Shown: positions 31,764-42,820, counted from the first letter of the stretch. The stretch: 64,000 nucleotides of DNA from Vibrio syngnathi (GCF_002119525.1 NZ_CP017916.1:2976001-3040000); one strand, 5' to 3'. Numbers and translations are program-made. Notes: a model not told the origin generated them from the letters alone.

Positions 31764-32681
31764 ATGGATAAGATTAAAGTTGGATTGCAGTACTGGATCC
31801 CACAGCATGGGCTAACTCGCCTAGTCGGTAAACTGGCATCTGCTAAAGCGGGTGGCTTAACGACAGCGATCATCAACTGGTTCATCAAGCAATACAAAGT
31901 AAACATGGATGAAGCTCTGCATAGCGATCCAAAACACTTTAAGACATTCAATGAATTCTTCGTGCGTGAATTAAAAGAAGGCATGCGTCCTATCGCAGAA
32001 GGTGAGTCTGTGATTGTTCACCCCGCTGATGCTCGCGTAAGCCAATTTGGCCCAATTACTGACGGTCAACTGATTCAAGCTAAAAACCATAACTACTCAG
32101 CTCGTGAGCTATTAGGTGGTGATGCTGCTCTAGCGGATGAATTTAAAGACGGCGAATTCGCAACGCTTTACTTGTCGCCAAGTGATTACCATCGCGTGCA
32201 CATGCCATGTGACGGCACACTGCGTCAGATGATCTACGTTCCGGGTGACCTTTTCTCAGTTAACCCGTTAACAGCAGAGAACGTTCCAAACCTATTCGCA
32301 CGTAATGAACGTGTCGTTTGTATCTTTGATACTGAGTTTGGCCCAATGGCACAAGTGCTGGTTGGTGCAACTATCGTTGGCAGCATCGAGCAAGTATGGG
32401 CTGGCACCATTACTCCACCTCGAGGTAACTCAGTTTACAAGTGGGATTACCCTGCACAAGGTGATACAGCCGTCGTCTTGAAGAAAGGCGAAGAGATGGG
32501 CCGCTTTAAGCTTGGTTCAACGGTTATCAACCTGTTCGCTAAAGACGCAATCAAGTTTGACGAAACGATGCAAAATGGTGAAAAAACCGTTCTAGGCACC
32601 CCTTTCGCGCATATTGCGGGCAAAGACGCTGAAGTAAATGAAGAGACTGCTGAAACTGTTGAGAACACAGACCAAGCATAA
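31764..32681 (+). CDS. psd: Phosphatidylserine decarboxylase proenzyme
   Basis: Psd makes phosphatidylethanolamine at the inner membrane. The 305-residue proenzyme carries the self-cleavage site in [11 protein letters not shown] (LGST, about residue 253-256), where the serine becomes the pyruvoyl group. The HRVHMPCDG segment near 145 is also conserved. The C-terminal 20 residues are a Glu/Thr-rich extension. It probably shares a transcript with rsgA and is followed by a strong terminator. Confidence 0.97.
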   Translation: MDKIKVGLQYWIPQHGLTRLVGKLASAKAGGLTTAIINWFIKQYKVNMDEALHSDPKHFKTFNEFFVRELKEGMRPIAEGESVIVHPADARVSQFGPITDGQLIQAKNHNYSARELLGGDAALADEFKDGEFATLYLSPSDYHRVHMPCDGTLRQMIYVPGDLFSVNPLTAENVPNLFARNERVVCIFDTEFGPMAQVLVGATIVGSIEQVWAGTITPPRGNSVYKWDYPAQGDTAVVLKKGEEMGRFKLGSTVINLFAKDAIKFDETMQNGEKTVLGTPFAHIAGKDAEVNEETAETVENTDQA

Positions 32682-32726
32682 CTTCCTGAGTAAACTTGTC
32701 GATACAAGTTCACTCATAGACATATT

Positions 32727-32761
32727 AAAGGCGCGTTATTTCGAGTAAATAACGCGCCTTT
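32727..32761 (+). terminator. psd terminator
   Basis: AAAGGCGCGTTATTT and AAATAACGCGCCTTT form a perfect 15-bp stem with a 5-base loop and a T-run, 45 bp after psd. Confidence 0.9.
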
Positions 32762-32978
32762 CTCGTCTCTGCCCATAATGTTCGTAGCCCTTCGTAACAA
32801 TTTCATCGACACTTATAACAAGCTCATCGCCATTCGTAATAAATTCAGAACACCCCATAAAAAGATTGACTAAAAACAAAACAACTGTCGAAACCTTAAA
32901 CAACTTTTCGATTTTACAACCCGCCTCCAAGTACCAAAGATCCAGATAACTTACTCTATTTGAAGATGTTTTATTCAT
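32736..32978 (-). CDS. Possible small lipoprotein (doubtful)
   Basis: An 80-codon frame on the minus strand encodes a hydrophobic stretch VSTVVLFLVNLFMGC that could be a lipoprotein signal with Cys 42 as the lipidated residue, then a polar tail. There is no convincing ribosome-binding site, its stop codon lies inside the psd terminator, and it runs antisense to the transporter leader. I recognise no family. Treat as a candidate only. Apart from this and the terminator, the 310-bp gap 32682-32991 shows nothing. Confidence 0.2.
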   Translation of the reverse strand: MNKTSSNRVSYLDLWYLEAGCKIEKLFKVSTVVLFLVNLFMGCSEFITNGDELVISVDEIVTKGYEHYGQRRERRVIYSK

Positions 32979-32991
32979 AGGGTCTTTGTAC

Positions 32992-34407
32992 ATGCCTAAA
33001 CTCAATATTGGCGTTCTGGTCAAGCTGTTGATTTGTTTTGCGATTCCCTTAGGCGTGTTATTCATGCCAATAGATTCCATACCTATCGATGACCTCACGC
33101 TGATTCAACACCGCTTGTTGGCGATATTCTTACTGGCAGCTCTACTGTGGGTGCTTGAACCCGTTCCGGTATTCGCTACTTCCATTTTGATCATTGCGCT
33201 TGAACTGGTGATGATTTCCGACAAGGGTTTACATCTATTTAGAAACCCACCAGCAGGACACGAACTCGGTGAATTAATCAAATATACCGACATCTTCGGT
33301 GCATTTTCGTCACCAATCATCATCCTTTTCATGGGTGGCTTTGCTCTTGCGATATCCGCATCCAAATACGAACTCGACAACAATTTAGCTCGCGTGCTGC
33401 TCAAACCATTTGGCACAGAGCCGCGCTTTATTATGCTGGGTTTAATGCTTATCACCGCCGTGTTCTCAATGTTCATGTCAAATACCGCAACAACGGTAAT
33501 GATGCTTGCGCTGCTTGGTCCGATCGTAGCTTCTGCACCAAAAGGCGACATGGGGATTAAGGCGCTCGTATTGTGTATTCCAATTGCTGCCAACACCGGT
33601 GGTATCGCGACACCCATAGGTACACCACCCAACGCGATCGCTCTGCAATACCTAGCTGGCGAGAACAGTATCGACTTCCTTAGCTGGATGATGATGGGCT
33701 TACCCTTTGTGATCATCCAACTCACCATCGCTTGGTTTCTCCTACAAAAACTCTTCCCTTCGAAAGAAAGAAATATGGTCCTCAAGCTTGATGGACAATT
33801 TAAAAAGAGCTGGCGAGCGATTGTGGTTTACATCACTTTCGCTGCGACAATCTTATTGTGGATGACCACCAAACTGCATGGCATGAACACTTATGTGGTC
33901 TCTATCATTCCACTGGCTGTCTTTACTCTCACTGGCATCATGGGTAAAGAAGAACTCAAGCTGATTAACTGGGATGTGTTGTGGCTGGTTGCGGGTGGTA
34001 TTGCGATTGGGATTGGCTTGGATAAAACAGGCTTAGCCGCTGCACTCGCACACGCGATTGATTATGAATCGCTCTCGCCGACTGCAGTGGTACTAACGCT
34101 GTCTATCGTGTGTTGGCTAATGGCTAATTTCATGTCGAACACCGCTACCGCAAACTTGCTGATGCCGATAGCAGCTGCGATTGGCGCTTCTATGGAAAGC
34201 CTAGTAGCAATTGGAGGCTTACAAGGCTTGCTGGTTGTGGTCGCCTTCTCGGCATCGCTCGGGATGATTCTTCCAGTATCGACGCCACCAAACTCGCTGG
34301 CTTACTCAACTGGGCTTATCGAAAGCAAAGATATGGCGAAGATGGGTATCATCTTAGGGATTGTCGGCTTACTCATGGTCTACCTCGCGCTGTTTATTAT
34401 CACCTAG
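32992..34407 (+). CDS. DASS/SLC13-family sodium:carboxylate symporter (VcINDY-like)
   Basis: This predicted Na+-coupled di- or tricarboxylate importer has about 472 residues and 11-12 membrane segments. Both substrate/sodium-site SNT signatures are present (SNTATTVMM near 160 and SNTATANLL near 381), each followed by a TPPN loop (IGTPPNAIAL and VSTPPNSLAY). This two-fold pattern is that of V. cholerae VcINDY. The ATG at 32992 is preferred over a TTG two codons earlier. It is a single gene. The substrate (succinate, malate or similar) is inferred from family. Confidence 0.9.
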   Translation: MPKLNIGVLVKLLICFAIPLGVLFMPIDSIPIDDLTLIQHRLLAIFLLAALLWVLEPVPVFATSILIIALELVMISDKGLHLFRNPPAGHELGELIKYTDIFGAFSSPIIILFMGGFALAISASKYELDNNLARVLLKPFGTEPRFIMLGLMLITAVFSMFMSNTATTVMMLALLGPIVASAPKGDMGIKALVLCIPIAANTGGIATPIGTPPNAIALQYLAGENSIDFLSWMMMGLPFVIIQLTIAWFLLQKLFPSKERNMVLKLDGQFKKSWRAIVVYITFAATILLWMTTKLHGMNTYVVSIIPLAVFTLTGIMGKEELKLINWDVLWLVAGGIAIGIGLDKTGLAAALAHAIDYESLSPTAVVLTLSIVCWLMANFMSNTATANLLMPIAAAIGASMESLVAIGGLQGLLVVVAFSASLGMILPVSTPPNSLAYSTGLIESKDMAKMGIILGIVGLLMVYLALFIIT

Positions 34408-34698
34408 CACTTCAATTCCTCCCCTCCGTCCAGCTAGTAATCGTGACCTCGCTAGCTGGCGGGCTACCAGATTTTAACCAATAAGATAAATCCTGATAAC
34501 AATTAACACCTTAGCAGCAACCAATTGTGATTCCACTTCACTGTTTATTAAAAATAATCATATATATATTTAAATTATGATTTTCAACACGTTTCGAACT
34601 TTAAATATAACGACACTAGACACCTAGCAGAGACACATCCGTTCGCAATCCAACGCGTCGCTGTCATTAGCCTTTTATCCAAGAAGGAGGGATAAACC

Positions 34699-36579
34699 TT
34701 GAGACATACTATTAAGTTCAAAATTCAGATCGCTATCGCGGTTATTATTGCCGTCGTAAGTGGCGCTCAAGCTTGGATATCTGTTAATCAGCTTACTCAA
34801 GAAACTGAAGTCGCGATCAACCAACAGGTGAAAAACGTGAGTGTTGGTACGACGAACTACATTGCCGATTGGTTATCGATCCGCAGTGATATGATGCTTG
34901 CCAATGAATCGACCATTTCAAGCAATAGCAACTCTGATCGCGAGTTATTGATCACCAAGCAAGCCGGGCAATTCTTGTCTGTTTATGCAGGATTCAGTGA
35001 TGGCAGTATAGCTTATGGCGACAAGGCTGAGGATTGGCCAGCAGACTACGACCCACGATCCCGCCCTTGGTATAAAGATGCAAACGCGACATCTGAACTC
35101 ATCATTACCGAACCTTATCAAGATTTTGACGGCAGCATTGTCATCAGTTTCGCTAAAGCATTTAATGGTGAAAGACAGGGTGTTATCGCGGCAGACTTAA
35201 CCGTAACCAGCATTATTGATACCGTACTCAATGTAAAACTCGATAATGACGGTTTTGCTTTTTTAGTCGACGGTAATAACAACATCGTCGCCTACAGTGA
35301 TGAAGAGTTGAGTCAGAAACCACTGACGAATTTGAACCCAGAGCTAACGGTCGACAAAGTATCACAACTGCTCCAAAACCAAATGATCACGACGTTAACT
35401 TGGCCTGGTCAAGGCGATAAAATGGTCTACATCGCTAACGTTCCGAATACCGATTGGTCATTGGGTATTGTGATCGATAAAGAAATGGCATTTTCTGCGG
35501 TATCCGATGCCATTCAATTTATCACGCTTACCTCTTTGATTTTATACATCGTCATTTCGATTGCGAGCACAATGGTGATTAACCGCTTGCTGCACCCACT
35601 GCAAACATTGTCTGAAGCACTGACTCAGCTTGCTCAAGGCAGAGGCGACCTGACTCAGCGTATTGATATCAAGCGCATGGATGAAATTGGCAAACTTGCC
35701 GAGCTCGTGAACCAGTTCTTGAGCCAGATGCAAAGCATGCTTAAGGGCGTAATCGAGCACAGTCACGACTTAAACAACCATGCGGAAAAAGCCAATCAAC
35801 TGGCTACGCAATCTTCGATTCGAGTCGAGAACCAACAAAACGACATCAACCAAATTGCGACTGCGATTCATGAAATGTCCGCCACCGCAGCTGAAGTGGC
35901 CAGCCATGCCGAATTAACCGCCTCCGCATCTCAGGCATCCGCTACCGCTTGTAACGAAGGCCAAGAGGTTATCCAACAAAACCGCGATGCGATTACAGGC
36001 CTTGCGACTCAAGTTGAAGATGCAGCCAATGTTATTCGTGAATTAGAGAGTAATGCTCAAAGCATCAACCAGATCCTATCCACCATTCAAGGCATTGCCG
36101 AACAGACCAACCTGTTGGCATTGAACGCTGCGATTGAAGCCGCTCGAGCGGGTGAACAAGGTCGTGGGTTTGCCGTTGTGGCCGATGAAGTGCGAGTGCT
36201 CAGCCAAAGAACGCATGGCTCAACCGAAGAAATCCGCGTGATGATTGATACGCTGCAGAAAAATACCGAACATGCCGTTGAAAGCATGACCACTAGCACT
36301 CAGTTAGCAGAGAACAGTGTTGGCTTCGCAGAACAAGCTCATGGCAGCCTGACTAAGATCACTCAGGCAATCACTGAAATCAACGATATGGCGCTGCAAA
36401 TAGCGAGTGCTGCGGAAGAGCAACGCGCGGTCAGCGAAGACATCAGCCGTAATACGCAAGGAATCAAAGACGCCTCCGACGATTTGGCCCAGCAAGCGGA
36501 AAGCAGTCGCAATAGCTCAAATGAAATGAGCAGCGCTGCAGAGTCGATGCGCCAAGACGTGGAGCGCTTTAAGGTATAG
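34699..36579 (+). CDS. Methyl-accepting chemotaxis protein with dCache domain
   Basis: A 626-residue chemoreceptor. TM1 is about 9-30; a periplasmic double-Cache domain spans about 31-275; TM2 is [18 protein letters not shown]; then HAMP ([23 protein letters not shown]) and the cytoplasmic signalling domain with tip [20 protein letters not shown]. In the Cache domain Y117, R122, W124, Y125 and D166 reproduce the spacing of the amino-acid-binding dCache motif (YxxxxRxWY...D). The start is TTG at 34699 with a perfect AAGGAGG 8 bases before. An amino-acid ligand is inferred. Confidence 0.9.
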   Translation: MRHTIKFKIQIAIAVIIAVVSGAQAWISVNQLTQETEVAINQQVKNVSVGTTNYIADWLSIRSDMMLANESTISSNSNSDRELLITKQAGQFLSVYAGFSDGSIAYGDKAEDWPADYDPRSRPWYKDANATSELIITEPYQDFDGSIVISFAKAFNGERQGVIAADLTVTSIIDTVLNVKLDNDGFAFLVDGNNNIVAYSDEELSQKPLTNLNPELTVDKVSQLLQNQMITTLTWPGQGDKMVYIANVPNTDWSLGIVIDKEMAFSAVSDAIQFITLTSLILYIVISIASTMVINRLLHPLQTLSEALTQLAQGRGDLTQRIDIKRMDEIGKLAELVNQFLSQMQSMLKGVIEHSHDLNNHAEKANQLATQSSIRVENQQNDINQIATAIHEMSATAAEVASHAELTASASQASATACNEGQEVIQQNRDAITGLATQVEDAANVIRELESNAQSINQILSTIQGIAEQTNLLALNAAIEAARAGEQGRGFAVVADEVRVLSQRTHGSTEEIRVMIDTLQKNTEHAVESMTTSTQLAENSVGFAEQAHGSLTKITQAITEINDMALQIASAAEEQRAVSEDISRNTQGIKDASDDLAQQAESSRNSSNEMSSAAESMRQDVERFKV

Positions 36580-36740
36580 CGCACCTCAAGCAAAGTAAGT
36601 TGAACAACGCCAACAAGCGACAGCTGACATAAACAAATAACTGAAACAAAGTAGTTCTTTCATAAGAATCACTTTGTTCTCAGTTCGGTTTGATGCATAT
36701 TGATGAGCTAATTTATCCCAGACACAAGGATGTTATTCAG

Positions 36741-37628
36741 ATGGGATTTGAATGGTTAGCTCTAGCTGCCGCTTTTCTTTGGGCCATTGCGAGCCTAATG
36801 TCAGTAAAGCCTGCCCAACACTTAGGTTCTTTCGCCTATAGCCGTTGGAGAATGGGTTGTACCGCGATCATCTTATCGAGCATGGCTTGGGTTACCGGAG
36901 GTTGGTCAACTGTCGAAGCCAATCTAATCACGCCGATGATGCTATCTGGCCTGATTGGTATATTCATTGGTGATACCGCCCTATTTGCCTGTTTGAACCG
37001 AATGGGACCGCGCCAAGCGGGTTTGCTGTTCTCTTGTCACGCCGTGTTCTCGGCGATTCTTGGTTACTTCCTGTTTAGTGAAAGCATGACTTCGGTAGAG
37101 CTGATTGGCTCAGCTTTGGTGTTTAGTGGTGTATTAACTGCGATATTCTTTGGTCGTCGAGGACAAGCCAACAACCAGCTTGAAACCATCAAAGGCACAG
37201 TGTGGATTGGTGTTGCTCTGGGAATTACAGCGGCGATTTGCCAAGCATTGGGCGGCATCATAGCCAAACCCGTGATGCAAACCAGTATTGACCCTATCGC
37301 CGCTTCAGCCATTCGAATGATCACCGCCTTTGTGGCTCACTCACTGTTTCGCTTAACGGGCGCTAAACTTTCACGCGCACTTAACCCAATGAATAAGCAG
37401 ATATTCGCGATTACCGCAGTTAACGGTTTTCTAGCGATGGCGGTGGGAATGACGCTGATCTTGTATGCGTTGCAGGAAGGCAATGTCGGCATGGTCGCTC
37501 TGTTATCTTCAACCACGCCAATCATGTTGTTACCGATACTCTGGCTTTACACCAAGCAAAGACCGAACGCTTACGCTTGGATCGGTGCCATTGTTGCTGT
37601 AGTGGGTACCGGTATTCTAGTCAGCTAG
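36741..37628 (+). CDS. EamA-family (DMT superfamily) transporter
   Basis: This predicted inner-membrane metabolite permease has about 295 residues and ten hydrophobic segments in two EamA repeats. The first repeat ends in LLFSCHAVFSAILGYFLFSESM, the second in VALLSSTTPIMLLPILWLYT, the conserved helix-turn of drug/metabolite transporters. ATG 36741 with AAGGA upstream is preferred over an earlier in-frame ATG at 36690. It is a single gene, and the substrate is unknown. Confidence 0.82.
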   Translation: MGFEWLALAAAFLWAIASLMSVKPAQHLGSFAYSRWRMGCTAIILSSMAWVTGGWSTVEANLITPMMLSGLIGIFIGDTALFACLNRMGPRQAGLLFSCHAVFSAILGYFLFSESMTSVELIGSALVFSGVLTAIFFGRRGQANNQLETIKGTVWIGVALGITAAICQALGGIIAKPVMQTSIDPIAASAIRMITAFVAHSLFRLTGAKLSRALNPMNKQIFAITAVNGFLAMAVGMTLILYALQEGNVGMVALLSSTTPIMLLPILWLYTKQRPNAYAWIGAIVAVVGTGILVS

Positions 37629-37687
37629 TGAAGCGGATAGTTAATGACGATTAATTATCCGCTAAAAACAAAAACAAAAACAAAAAG

Positions 37688-38659
37688 CTAAGAGCGCGGG
37701 AACGGAAAAGCCGTCACATCATCGATATGGTCATAACCTAACGCCAGCATGATCAGGCGGTCGATACCCAAAGCAACACCGGCACAGTCTGGTAAGCCCG
37801 CTTTTAATGCCTCAATCAAGTGATGATCAATCGGTTGAGGTGATAAGCCCATCTCAATACGTTTGGCATTATCATCTTCAAAGCGCTTAAGTTGTTCTTG
37901 CGGTTTATCTAACTCGTGGAAGCCGTTTGCTAACTCAATTCCTTTGAAATACACCTCAAAGCGATCTGCGACTCTTGAATCATCAGGATTGATCTTGGCT
38001 AGTGCAGCTTGTGAAGCCGGGAAGTCATACACAAACGCAGGCACCTGCTGGCCTATTTTCGCCTCTACCCCAATACTGAAAAGAAGCTGCAATAACGTAT
38101 CGCGATCTTGCTCGGGGTCAGCTATGTCGCTGAGCCCTAGTTTCGCAGCTGCTTGCTTTAGCGTATCCATCGAATCTTCCAGTGGACACACGCCTAACAC
38201 ATCAATAAAGGCTTGTTGGTAAGTCATTCGCTGTGCTGAGCCTGATTTAAGTACCTGCTGTAACAGCAGATCCATCTCATCCATCAGATTATGATGATCA
38301 AAACCAACACGATACCACTCCAACATAGTGAACTCAGGGTTGTGATAACGGCCATTTTCTTCATTACGAAACGACTTACAAATTTGGTAAATACAGCCAC
38401 TGCCCGCCGCTAATAGACGTTTCATATGAAACTCAGGGCTAGTCATAAAGAACAGTGGTTGGCCGTGCGCATAACCCGGCCCTACGAATTCAGTTTTGAA
38501 AGTATGCAAATGCACGTCCGTCACCGTGGCGTGACTCATGGCTGGCGTATCCACTTCCATCACATTTCGCTCAGCAAAAAACTGACGGATTTGAGTAAGG
38601 ATATCAGCACGTTGCTTTAACTGCTTAATGGTTGCGGCGGGTTGCCATGTTAAGTGCAT
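37688..38659 (-). CDS. epmA: EF-P--(R)-beta-lysine ligase
   Basis: EpmA (PoxA/GenX) is a truncated class II lysyl-tRNA synthetase that attaches beta-lysine to Lys34 of EF-P. The 323-residue protein has only the catalytic core: motif 2 [20 protein letters not shown] (about 100-119) and motif 3 [15 protein letters not shown] near the end; the anticodon domain is absent. The substrate efp and the aminomutase epmB are about 4-5 kb away in this window. Confidence 0.96.
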   Translation of the reverse strand: MHLTWQPAATIKQLKQRADILTQIRQFFAERNVMEVDTPAMSHATVTDVHLHTFKTEFVGPGYAHGQPLFFMTSPEFHMKRLLAAGSGCIYQICKSFRNEENGRYHNPEFTMLEWYRVGFDHHNLMDEMDLLLQQVLKSGSAQRMTYQQAFIDVLGVCPLEDSMDTLKQAAAKLGLSDIADPEQDRDTLLQLLFSIGVEAKIGQQVPAFVYDFPASQAALAKINPDDSRVADRFEVYFKGIELANGFHELDKPQEQLKRFEDDNAKRIEMGLSPQPIDHHLIEALKAGLPDCAGVALGIDRLIMLALGYDHIDDVTAFPFPRS

Positions 38660-38894
38660 TATTAAGTTCCATATTACTGAATTCTAGGCGACGGAAATTA
38701 CCACCTTTCGCCACTTTTGTAAGCATCTATCTTTCTATAAATGAAAGCAAAATGTTGCTTTAATGAAGCCAGAAAATTACGTTCTACAATACAATTATCA
38801 ATACTACTTTCACATCCACATTGATAACAAAAATCATACTCAACAAGCCGTTAACACGAGCCCTGTGGGCTAATCGTTATCAACAATTGATTGC

Positions 38895-38910
38895 CGTGAT
38901 TGCAGTCACA
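38895..38910. promoter_or_regulatory. CRP-like binding site upstream of frdA
   Basis: CGTGA-TTGCAG-TCACA matches the TGTGA-N6-TCACA consensus at 9 of 10 positions. It lies 250 bp before the frdA start. Control by CRP is inference; no perfect FNR palindrome was seen. Confidence 0.5.
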
Positions 38911-39056
38911 TAACCTATAAATTCTATGCCTCCATATGCACTACCGACCTAAAAACCCAAATGCATCAACTTTTCGAATACCTTCCTCTCTTACACTGAA
39001 CCTACCACTTAAGGCTTAGGGGTGATAAACGGTTGATGCCGTTTACGTACTATTAG

Positions 39057-39102
39057 TTAGTAAGTGCTATCGATTAGTAAGTGCTCTCAATAAGTAAGTA
39101 CT
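39057..39102. repeat. Three direct repeats of 12 bp with 17-bp period before frdA
   Basis: TTAGTAAGTGCT occurs at 39057-39068 and 39074-39085, and TAAGTAAGTACT at 39091-39102. The exact 17-bp spacing is neither codon-linked nor near a full helical turn multiple, and the array ends 59 bp before frdA. Confidence 0.75.
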
Positions 39103-39160
39103 GCCAATAAGCTTTTTATAATAACAAGCGGAATACTCCGCATCACACTGGAGAATAACT

Positions 39161-40984
39161 GTGAAGACAATTACCACAGATATCGCAGTCATCGGCGCAG
39201 GCGGCGCTGGTCTTCGTACAGCAATAGCAGCAGCTGAAGCTAATCCTGAATTGGAAGTAGCACTGATTTCTAAAGTTTACCCAATGCGTTCGCATACGGT
39301 AGCAGCAGAAGGCGGTTCGGCAGCAGTAATTAAAGACGAAGATAGCCTAGATAACCACTTCAACGATACTGTTGGCGGTGGCGACTGGCTATGTGAACAG
39401 GATGTTGTTGAATACTTTGTTGAAAACTCGACTCGCGAAATGATCCAAATGGAACAATGGGGCTGCCCATGGAGTCGTAAAGAAAACGGTGAAGTAAACG
39501 TACGCCGATTCGGCGGTATGAAGGTAGAGAGAACGTGGTTCGCAGCGGATAAAACCGGCTTCCACATGCTTCATACTCTGTTCCAGACTTCGATGAAGTA
39601 CGACACAATCAAACGATTTGATGAATACTTCGTGGTGGATTTGATCGTTGAAGATGGCGAAGTACAAGGCCTAATCGCGATTCATATGTCTGAAGGTGAG
39701 CTTGTTACGATTAAAGCGAAATCTGTTGTGTTAGCAACCGGTGGCGCAGGTCGTGTTTACCACTGTAATACCAACGGCGGCATCGTAACTGGTGACGGTA
39801 TGGCAATGGCTTATCGTCACGGTGTACCACTGCGTGATATGGAGTTCGTTCAATACCACCCAACAGGCCTACCGGGCACTGGCATCTTGATGACCGAAGG
39901 TTGTCGTGGTGAAGGCGGTATCATCGTCAACAAGAATGGCTACCGTTACCTACAAGATTACGGCATGGGTCCTGAAACTCCAGTGGGCGAGCCGAAAAAC
40001 AAATACATGGAACTGGGTCCTCGTGACAAAGTTTCTCAAGCATTCTGGCACGAGCAGCAGAAAGGCAACACCATCAAGCACCCGCTTGGTGATGTCGTAC
40101 ACCTTGACCTTCGCCACCTTGGTGAAGAGTACCTGCAAGAGCGTCTTCCGTTTATCTGTGAGCTTGCAAAAGCGTACGTAAACGTAGACCCAGCAAAAGA
40201 GCCTATCCCAATTCGCCCGACCGTTCACTACACCATGGGTGGTATTGAAACTAACGGTACCTGTGAAACTCGCATCAAAGGCCTATTCGCTGTTGGTGAG
40301 TGTGCTTCAGTTGGCCTACACGGCGCAAACCGCCTAGGTTCTAACTCTCTGGCTGAATTCGTAGTATTCGGCCGCGTAGCCGGTGAACAAGCCGTGAAAC
40401 GTGCCGCTGAATTCAAAGGCTGGAACGAAGAGTCTATCGCTAAGCAAGTTAAAGCAGTTGAAGATCGCATCGCAGGCATCTTGGCTCAAGAAGGCGATGA
40501 GAACTGGGCTGACATCCGCACTGAAATGGGTCACACCATGGAAGCGGGTTGTGGTATCTACCGTCAAGAAGACTTGATGCAAGAAACCATCGACAAAATC
40601 ACTGAACTGAAAGCTCGCTACAAGAAGATCAGCATTAAAGACAAAGGCAAAGTGTTCAACACTGACCTACTTTACGCTATCGAAGTGGGTTACGGCCTTG
40701 AAGTTGCCGAAGCAATGGTTCACTCAGCGATTCTTCGTAAAGAGTCTCGCGGTGCACACCAACGTCTAGACGACAACTGCACAGAACGTGATGACGTGAA
40801 CTTCCTGAAACACTCTCTATCTTTCTACAACGAAGATGCAGCACCAACCATCGACTACAGCGGCGTTAAGATTACTAAATCTCAACCTAAAGCTCGTCTA
40901 TACGGTGAAGCAGCCGAGAAAGCCGCTGCCGCTGAAAAAGCAGCAGAAGAGAATGCGAAGAAGAGCGAAGAGGAGCAAGCATAA
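39161..40984 (+). CDS. frdA: Fumarate reductase flavoprotein subunit
   Basis: This is the catalytic subunit of quinol:fumarate reductase, used in anaerobic respiration at the cytoplasmic face of the inner membrane. The 607-residue protein has the dinucleotide fold [19 protein letters not shown] (about 8-26), the FAD-linking histidine in [12 protein letters not shown] (H45), and the active-site region [10 protein letters not shown] near 355. The start is GTG with GGAG seven bases before. An Ala/Glu/Lys-rich tail of about 25 residues ([16 protein letters not shown]) closes it. The stop overlaps frdB by one base. Confidence 0.97.
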   Translation: MKTITTDIAVIGAGGAGLRTAIAAAEANPELEVALISKVYPMRSHTVAAEGGSAAVIKDEDSLDNHFNDTVGGGDWLCEQDVVEYFVENSTREMIQMEQWGCPWSRKENGEVNVRRFGGMKVERTWFAADKTGFHMLHTLFQTSMKYDTIKRFDEYFVVDLIVEDGEVQGLIAIHMSEGELVTIKAKSVVLATGGAGRVYHCNTNGGIVTGDGMAMAYRHGVPLRDMEFVQYHPTGLPGTGILMTEGCRGEGGIIVNKNGYRYLQDYGMGPETPVGEPKNKYMELGPRDKVSQAFWHEQQKGNTIKHPLGDVVHLDLRHLGEEYLQERLPFICELAKAYVNVDPAKEPIPIRPTVHYTMGGIETNGTCETRIKGLFAVGECASVGLHGANRLGSNSLAEFVVFGRVAGEQAVKRAAEFKGWNEESIAKQVKAVEDRIAGILAQEGDENWADIRTEMGHTMEAGCGIYRQEDLMQETIDKITELKARYKKISIKDKGKVFNTDLLYAIEVGYGLEVAEAMVHSAILRKESRGAHQRLDDNCTERDDVNFLKHSLSFYNEDAAPTIDYSGVKITKSQPKARLYGEAAEKAAAAEKAAEENAKKSEEEQA

Positions 40985-41748
40985 TGTCAGCGAATCGAAT
41001 CCAAAAAATTGAAATCCTGCGTTATGACCCTGAGCACGATGCAGAACCTCACTTTCAAACCTTTGAAGTTCCGTTTGATGAAACCATGTCAGTACTTGAT
41101 GCGATTGGTTACATCAAAGATAACCTAGATAAAGACCTGTCTTACCGTTGGTCTTGTCGTATGGCGATTTGTGGTTCTTGCGGCATCATGGTTGATGGCG
41201 TGCCAAAACTGGCATGTAAAAGCTTCTTACGTGACTACCCGAATGGCTTCAAGATTGAGCCTTTGGCTAACTTCCCAATCGAGAAAGATTTGATTGTCGA
41301 CATGACGCCGTTCATCGAGCGCCTTGAAGCAATCAAGCCTTACATCATTGGTAACGACCGCAAGCCAGAAGACGGCACTAACATCCAAACTCCAGAGCAA
41401 ATGGCGAGGTACAAACAATTCGCTGGCTGCATCAACTGTGGTTTGTGTTACGCAGCGTGTCCTCAGTTTGGTCTAAACCCTGAGTTCATCGGCCCTGCAG
41501 CACTTGCTCTTGCTCACCGCTACAACCTAGATAGCCGTGACAACGGTAAAGCTGAACGTATGAAGCTTATCAATGGTGACAATGGCGCTTGGGGCTGTAC
41601 GTTTGTAGGTTACTGTTCTGACGTTTGTCCGAAGAAAGTAGACCCAGCAGCGGCAGTAAACCAAGGTAAAGTTGAGTCTTCAATGGACTTCGTTATCTCG
41701 ATGTTCAAACCTGATGGCGAACCGGTTAAAGCGACGGAGGAAGCGTAA
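40984..41748 (+). CDS. frdB: Fumarate reductase iron-sulfur subunit
   Basis: This electron-transfer subunit has 254 residues. A plant-type [2Fe-2S] site [15 protein letters not shown] (about 58-72) is followed by two bacterial ferredoxin-type motifs, [15 protein letters not shown] (about 148-162) and [11 protein letters not shown] near 210. It lies between frdA and frdC with overlapping or touching ends. Confidence 0.97.
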   Translation: MSANRIQKIEILRYDPEHDAEPHFQTFEVPFDETMSVLDAIGYIKDNLDKDLSYRWSCRMAICGSCGIMVDGVPKLACKSFLRDYPNGFKIEPLANFPIEKDLIVDMTPFIERLEAIKPYIIGNDRKPEDGTNIQTPEQMARYKQFAGCINCGLCYAACPQFGLNPEFIGPAALALAHRYNLDSRDNGKAERMKLINGDNGAWGCTFVGYCSDVCPKKVDPAAAVNQGKVESSMDFVISMFKPDGEPVKATEEA

Positions 41749-41749
41749 T

Positions 41750-42133
41750 ATGAGCAATCGTAAACCTTATGTTCGTGAAATGAAGAGAACGTGGTGGAGC
41801 AACCATCCGTTCTACCGTTTCTACATGCTACGTGAAGCGACTGTACTGCCTTTGATTCTATTCACTCTGTTCCTAACCTTCGGTTTGGGTTCGCTAGTGA
41901 AAGGCCCTGAAGCGTGGGCAGGTTGGTTGAGCTTTATGGCTAACCCTATCGTTGTTGGTATCAACATCGTGGCACTGCTTGGCAGCTTACTGCACGCTCA
42001 GACCTTCTTCAGCATGATGCCTCAAGTAATGCCAATCCGTCTTAAAGGCAAATTGGTAGATAAAAGAATCATCGTACTGACCCAGTGGGCAGCGGTGGCA
42101 TTTATTTCTTTAATCGTTCTTATGGTGGTGTAA
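41750..42133 (+). CDS. frdC: Fumarate reductase membrane anchor subunit C
   Basis: This 127-residue anchor has three membrane spans and binds menaquinol with FrdD. It starts [18 protein letters not shown], keeps the Arg/Trp-rich N-terminus and [20 protein letters not shown] (first helix). The ATG at 41750 overlaps the frdB stop region (TAATATG) and is preceded by GGAGG; the longer frame to 41672 lies inside frdB. Confidence 0.95.
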   Translation: MSNRKPYVREMKRTWWSNHPFYRFYMLREATVLPLILFTLFLTFGLGSLVKGPEAWAGWLSFMANPIVVGINIVALLGSLLHAQTFFSMMPQVMPIRLKGKLVDKRIIVLTQWAAVAFISLIVLMVV

Positions 42134-42144
42134 GGAGCTTCGTT

Positions 42145-42531
42145 ATGAACACAAATTACAAAATGAAACCTGTTAACCACAACCCTAAGCGCTCTGATGA
42201 ACCAATCTGGTGGGGCCTATTCGGCGCTGGCGGTACTTGGTTCGCGATGATCACGCCTATCACGATTCTAGTGCTGGGTATCTTAGTGCCAATGGGCATT
42301 ATCGATGCGGATGCAATGAGCTACGAACGTGTGTCTGAGTTCGCCACCAGCATTATCGGTGCGCTATTCATCATCGGTACACTAGCACTACCAATGTGGC
42401 ACGCAATGCACCGTCTTCACCACGGCATGCACGACCTTAAGTTCCACGTCGGCGTTGCAGGTAAAGTTGGCTGCTACTTCGTTGCAGGCCTAATCAGCGC
42501 GCTATCTGTTATCTTCATCTTCATGATCTAA
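42145..42531 (+). CDS. frdD: Fumarate reductase membrane anchor subunit D
   Basis: This second anchor (128 residues, three spans) includes [18 protein letters not shown] (about 17-34) and the conserved [14 protein letters not shown] segment (about 88-101). ATG 42145 follows TAAGGAG. It is the last gene of frdABCD, ended by the hairpin at 42595-42629. Confidence 0.95.
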   Translation: MNTNYKMKPVNHNPKRSDEPIWWGLFGAGGTWFAMITPITILVLGILVPMGIIDADAMSYERVSEFATSIIGALFIIGTLALPMWHAMHRLHHGMHDLKFHVGVAGKVGCYFVAGLISALSVIFIFMI

Positions 42532-42539
42532 CAGTTAAG

Positions 42540-42735
42540 AGCAGATTCGGGATTCGAGTAATCGAGATTCGAAAAGCTTAAGAGCGAAAAGACTAAAAGC
42601 AGAACAGGAATTTCTTGTTCTGCTTTTTTGTTGCTTGTCGAATCTCACACACCTAGCCCACTCGCTCTTGATCTTCCCGCTCTTCGTATCTCGCATCTCG
42701 TATCTCGGTTACTCGTATCTGCTCTTCTGCTTTTC
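42540..42735. repeat. Simple GAGAT(A/T)CGAG-type repeat block after frdD
   Basis: Purine-biased words such as GGATTCGAGTAATCGAGATT (42548-42567) occur before the frdD terminator. Their pyrimidine complement (TCTCGCATCTCGTATCTCGG, 42689-42708) occurs after it, so the block could fold around the terminator. Related blocks occur at 52862-52920, 53598-53700 and 53838-54010. Confidence 0.6.
42595..42629 (+). terminator. frdABCD terminator
   Basis: AAGCAGAACA and TGTTCTGCTT form a 10-bp stem followed by TTTTT on the plus strand. Confidence 0.8.
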
Positions 42736-42750
42736 CTGAACGCCAGATAC

Positions 42751-42778
42751 AAAAAAGGCCGCTCATAAGCGACCTTTT
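42751..42778 (-). terminator. efp terminator
   Basis: On the minus strand the stem AAAAGGTCGCT/AGCGGCCTTTT (one mismatch) with a 4-base loop is followed by TTTT. It lies about 45 bp after efp. Confidence 0.8.
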
Positions 42779-42820
42779 CTATTTCACTGAGCCACCTTAA
42801 ACAAGGTGGACACAATCAAA

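Larger units (their letters stand above)
38660..39160. other. Intergenic region epmA/frdABCD
   Basis: A 501-bp AT-rich region without a gene. It carries a CRP-type site (38895-38910) followed by a TATAAA-like box, a 7-bp perfect inverted repeat TAAACGG/CCGTTTA (39026-39045), and a three-unit 17-bp tandem repeat (39057-39102). The layout suggests a long, regulated frd leader. Confidence 0.6.

Noticed and set aside
38895..38910. A perfect FNR site upstream of frdA
   Set aside because: TTGAT and ATCAA words occur, but not at the four-base spacing of an FNR site; the best match is to CRP.
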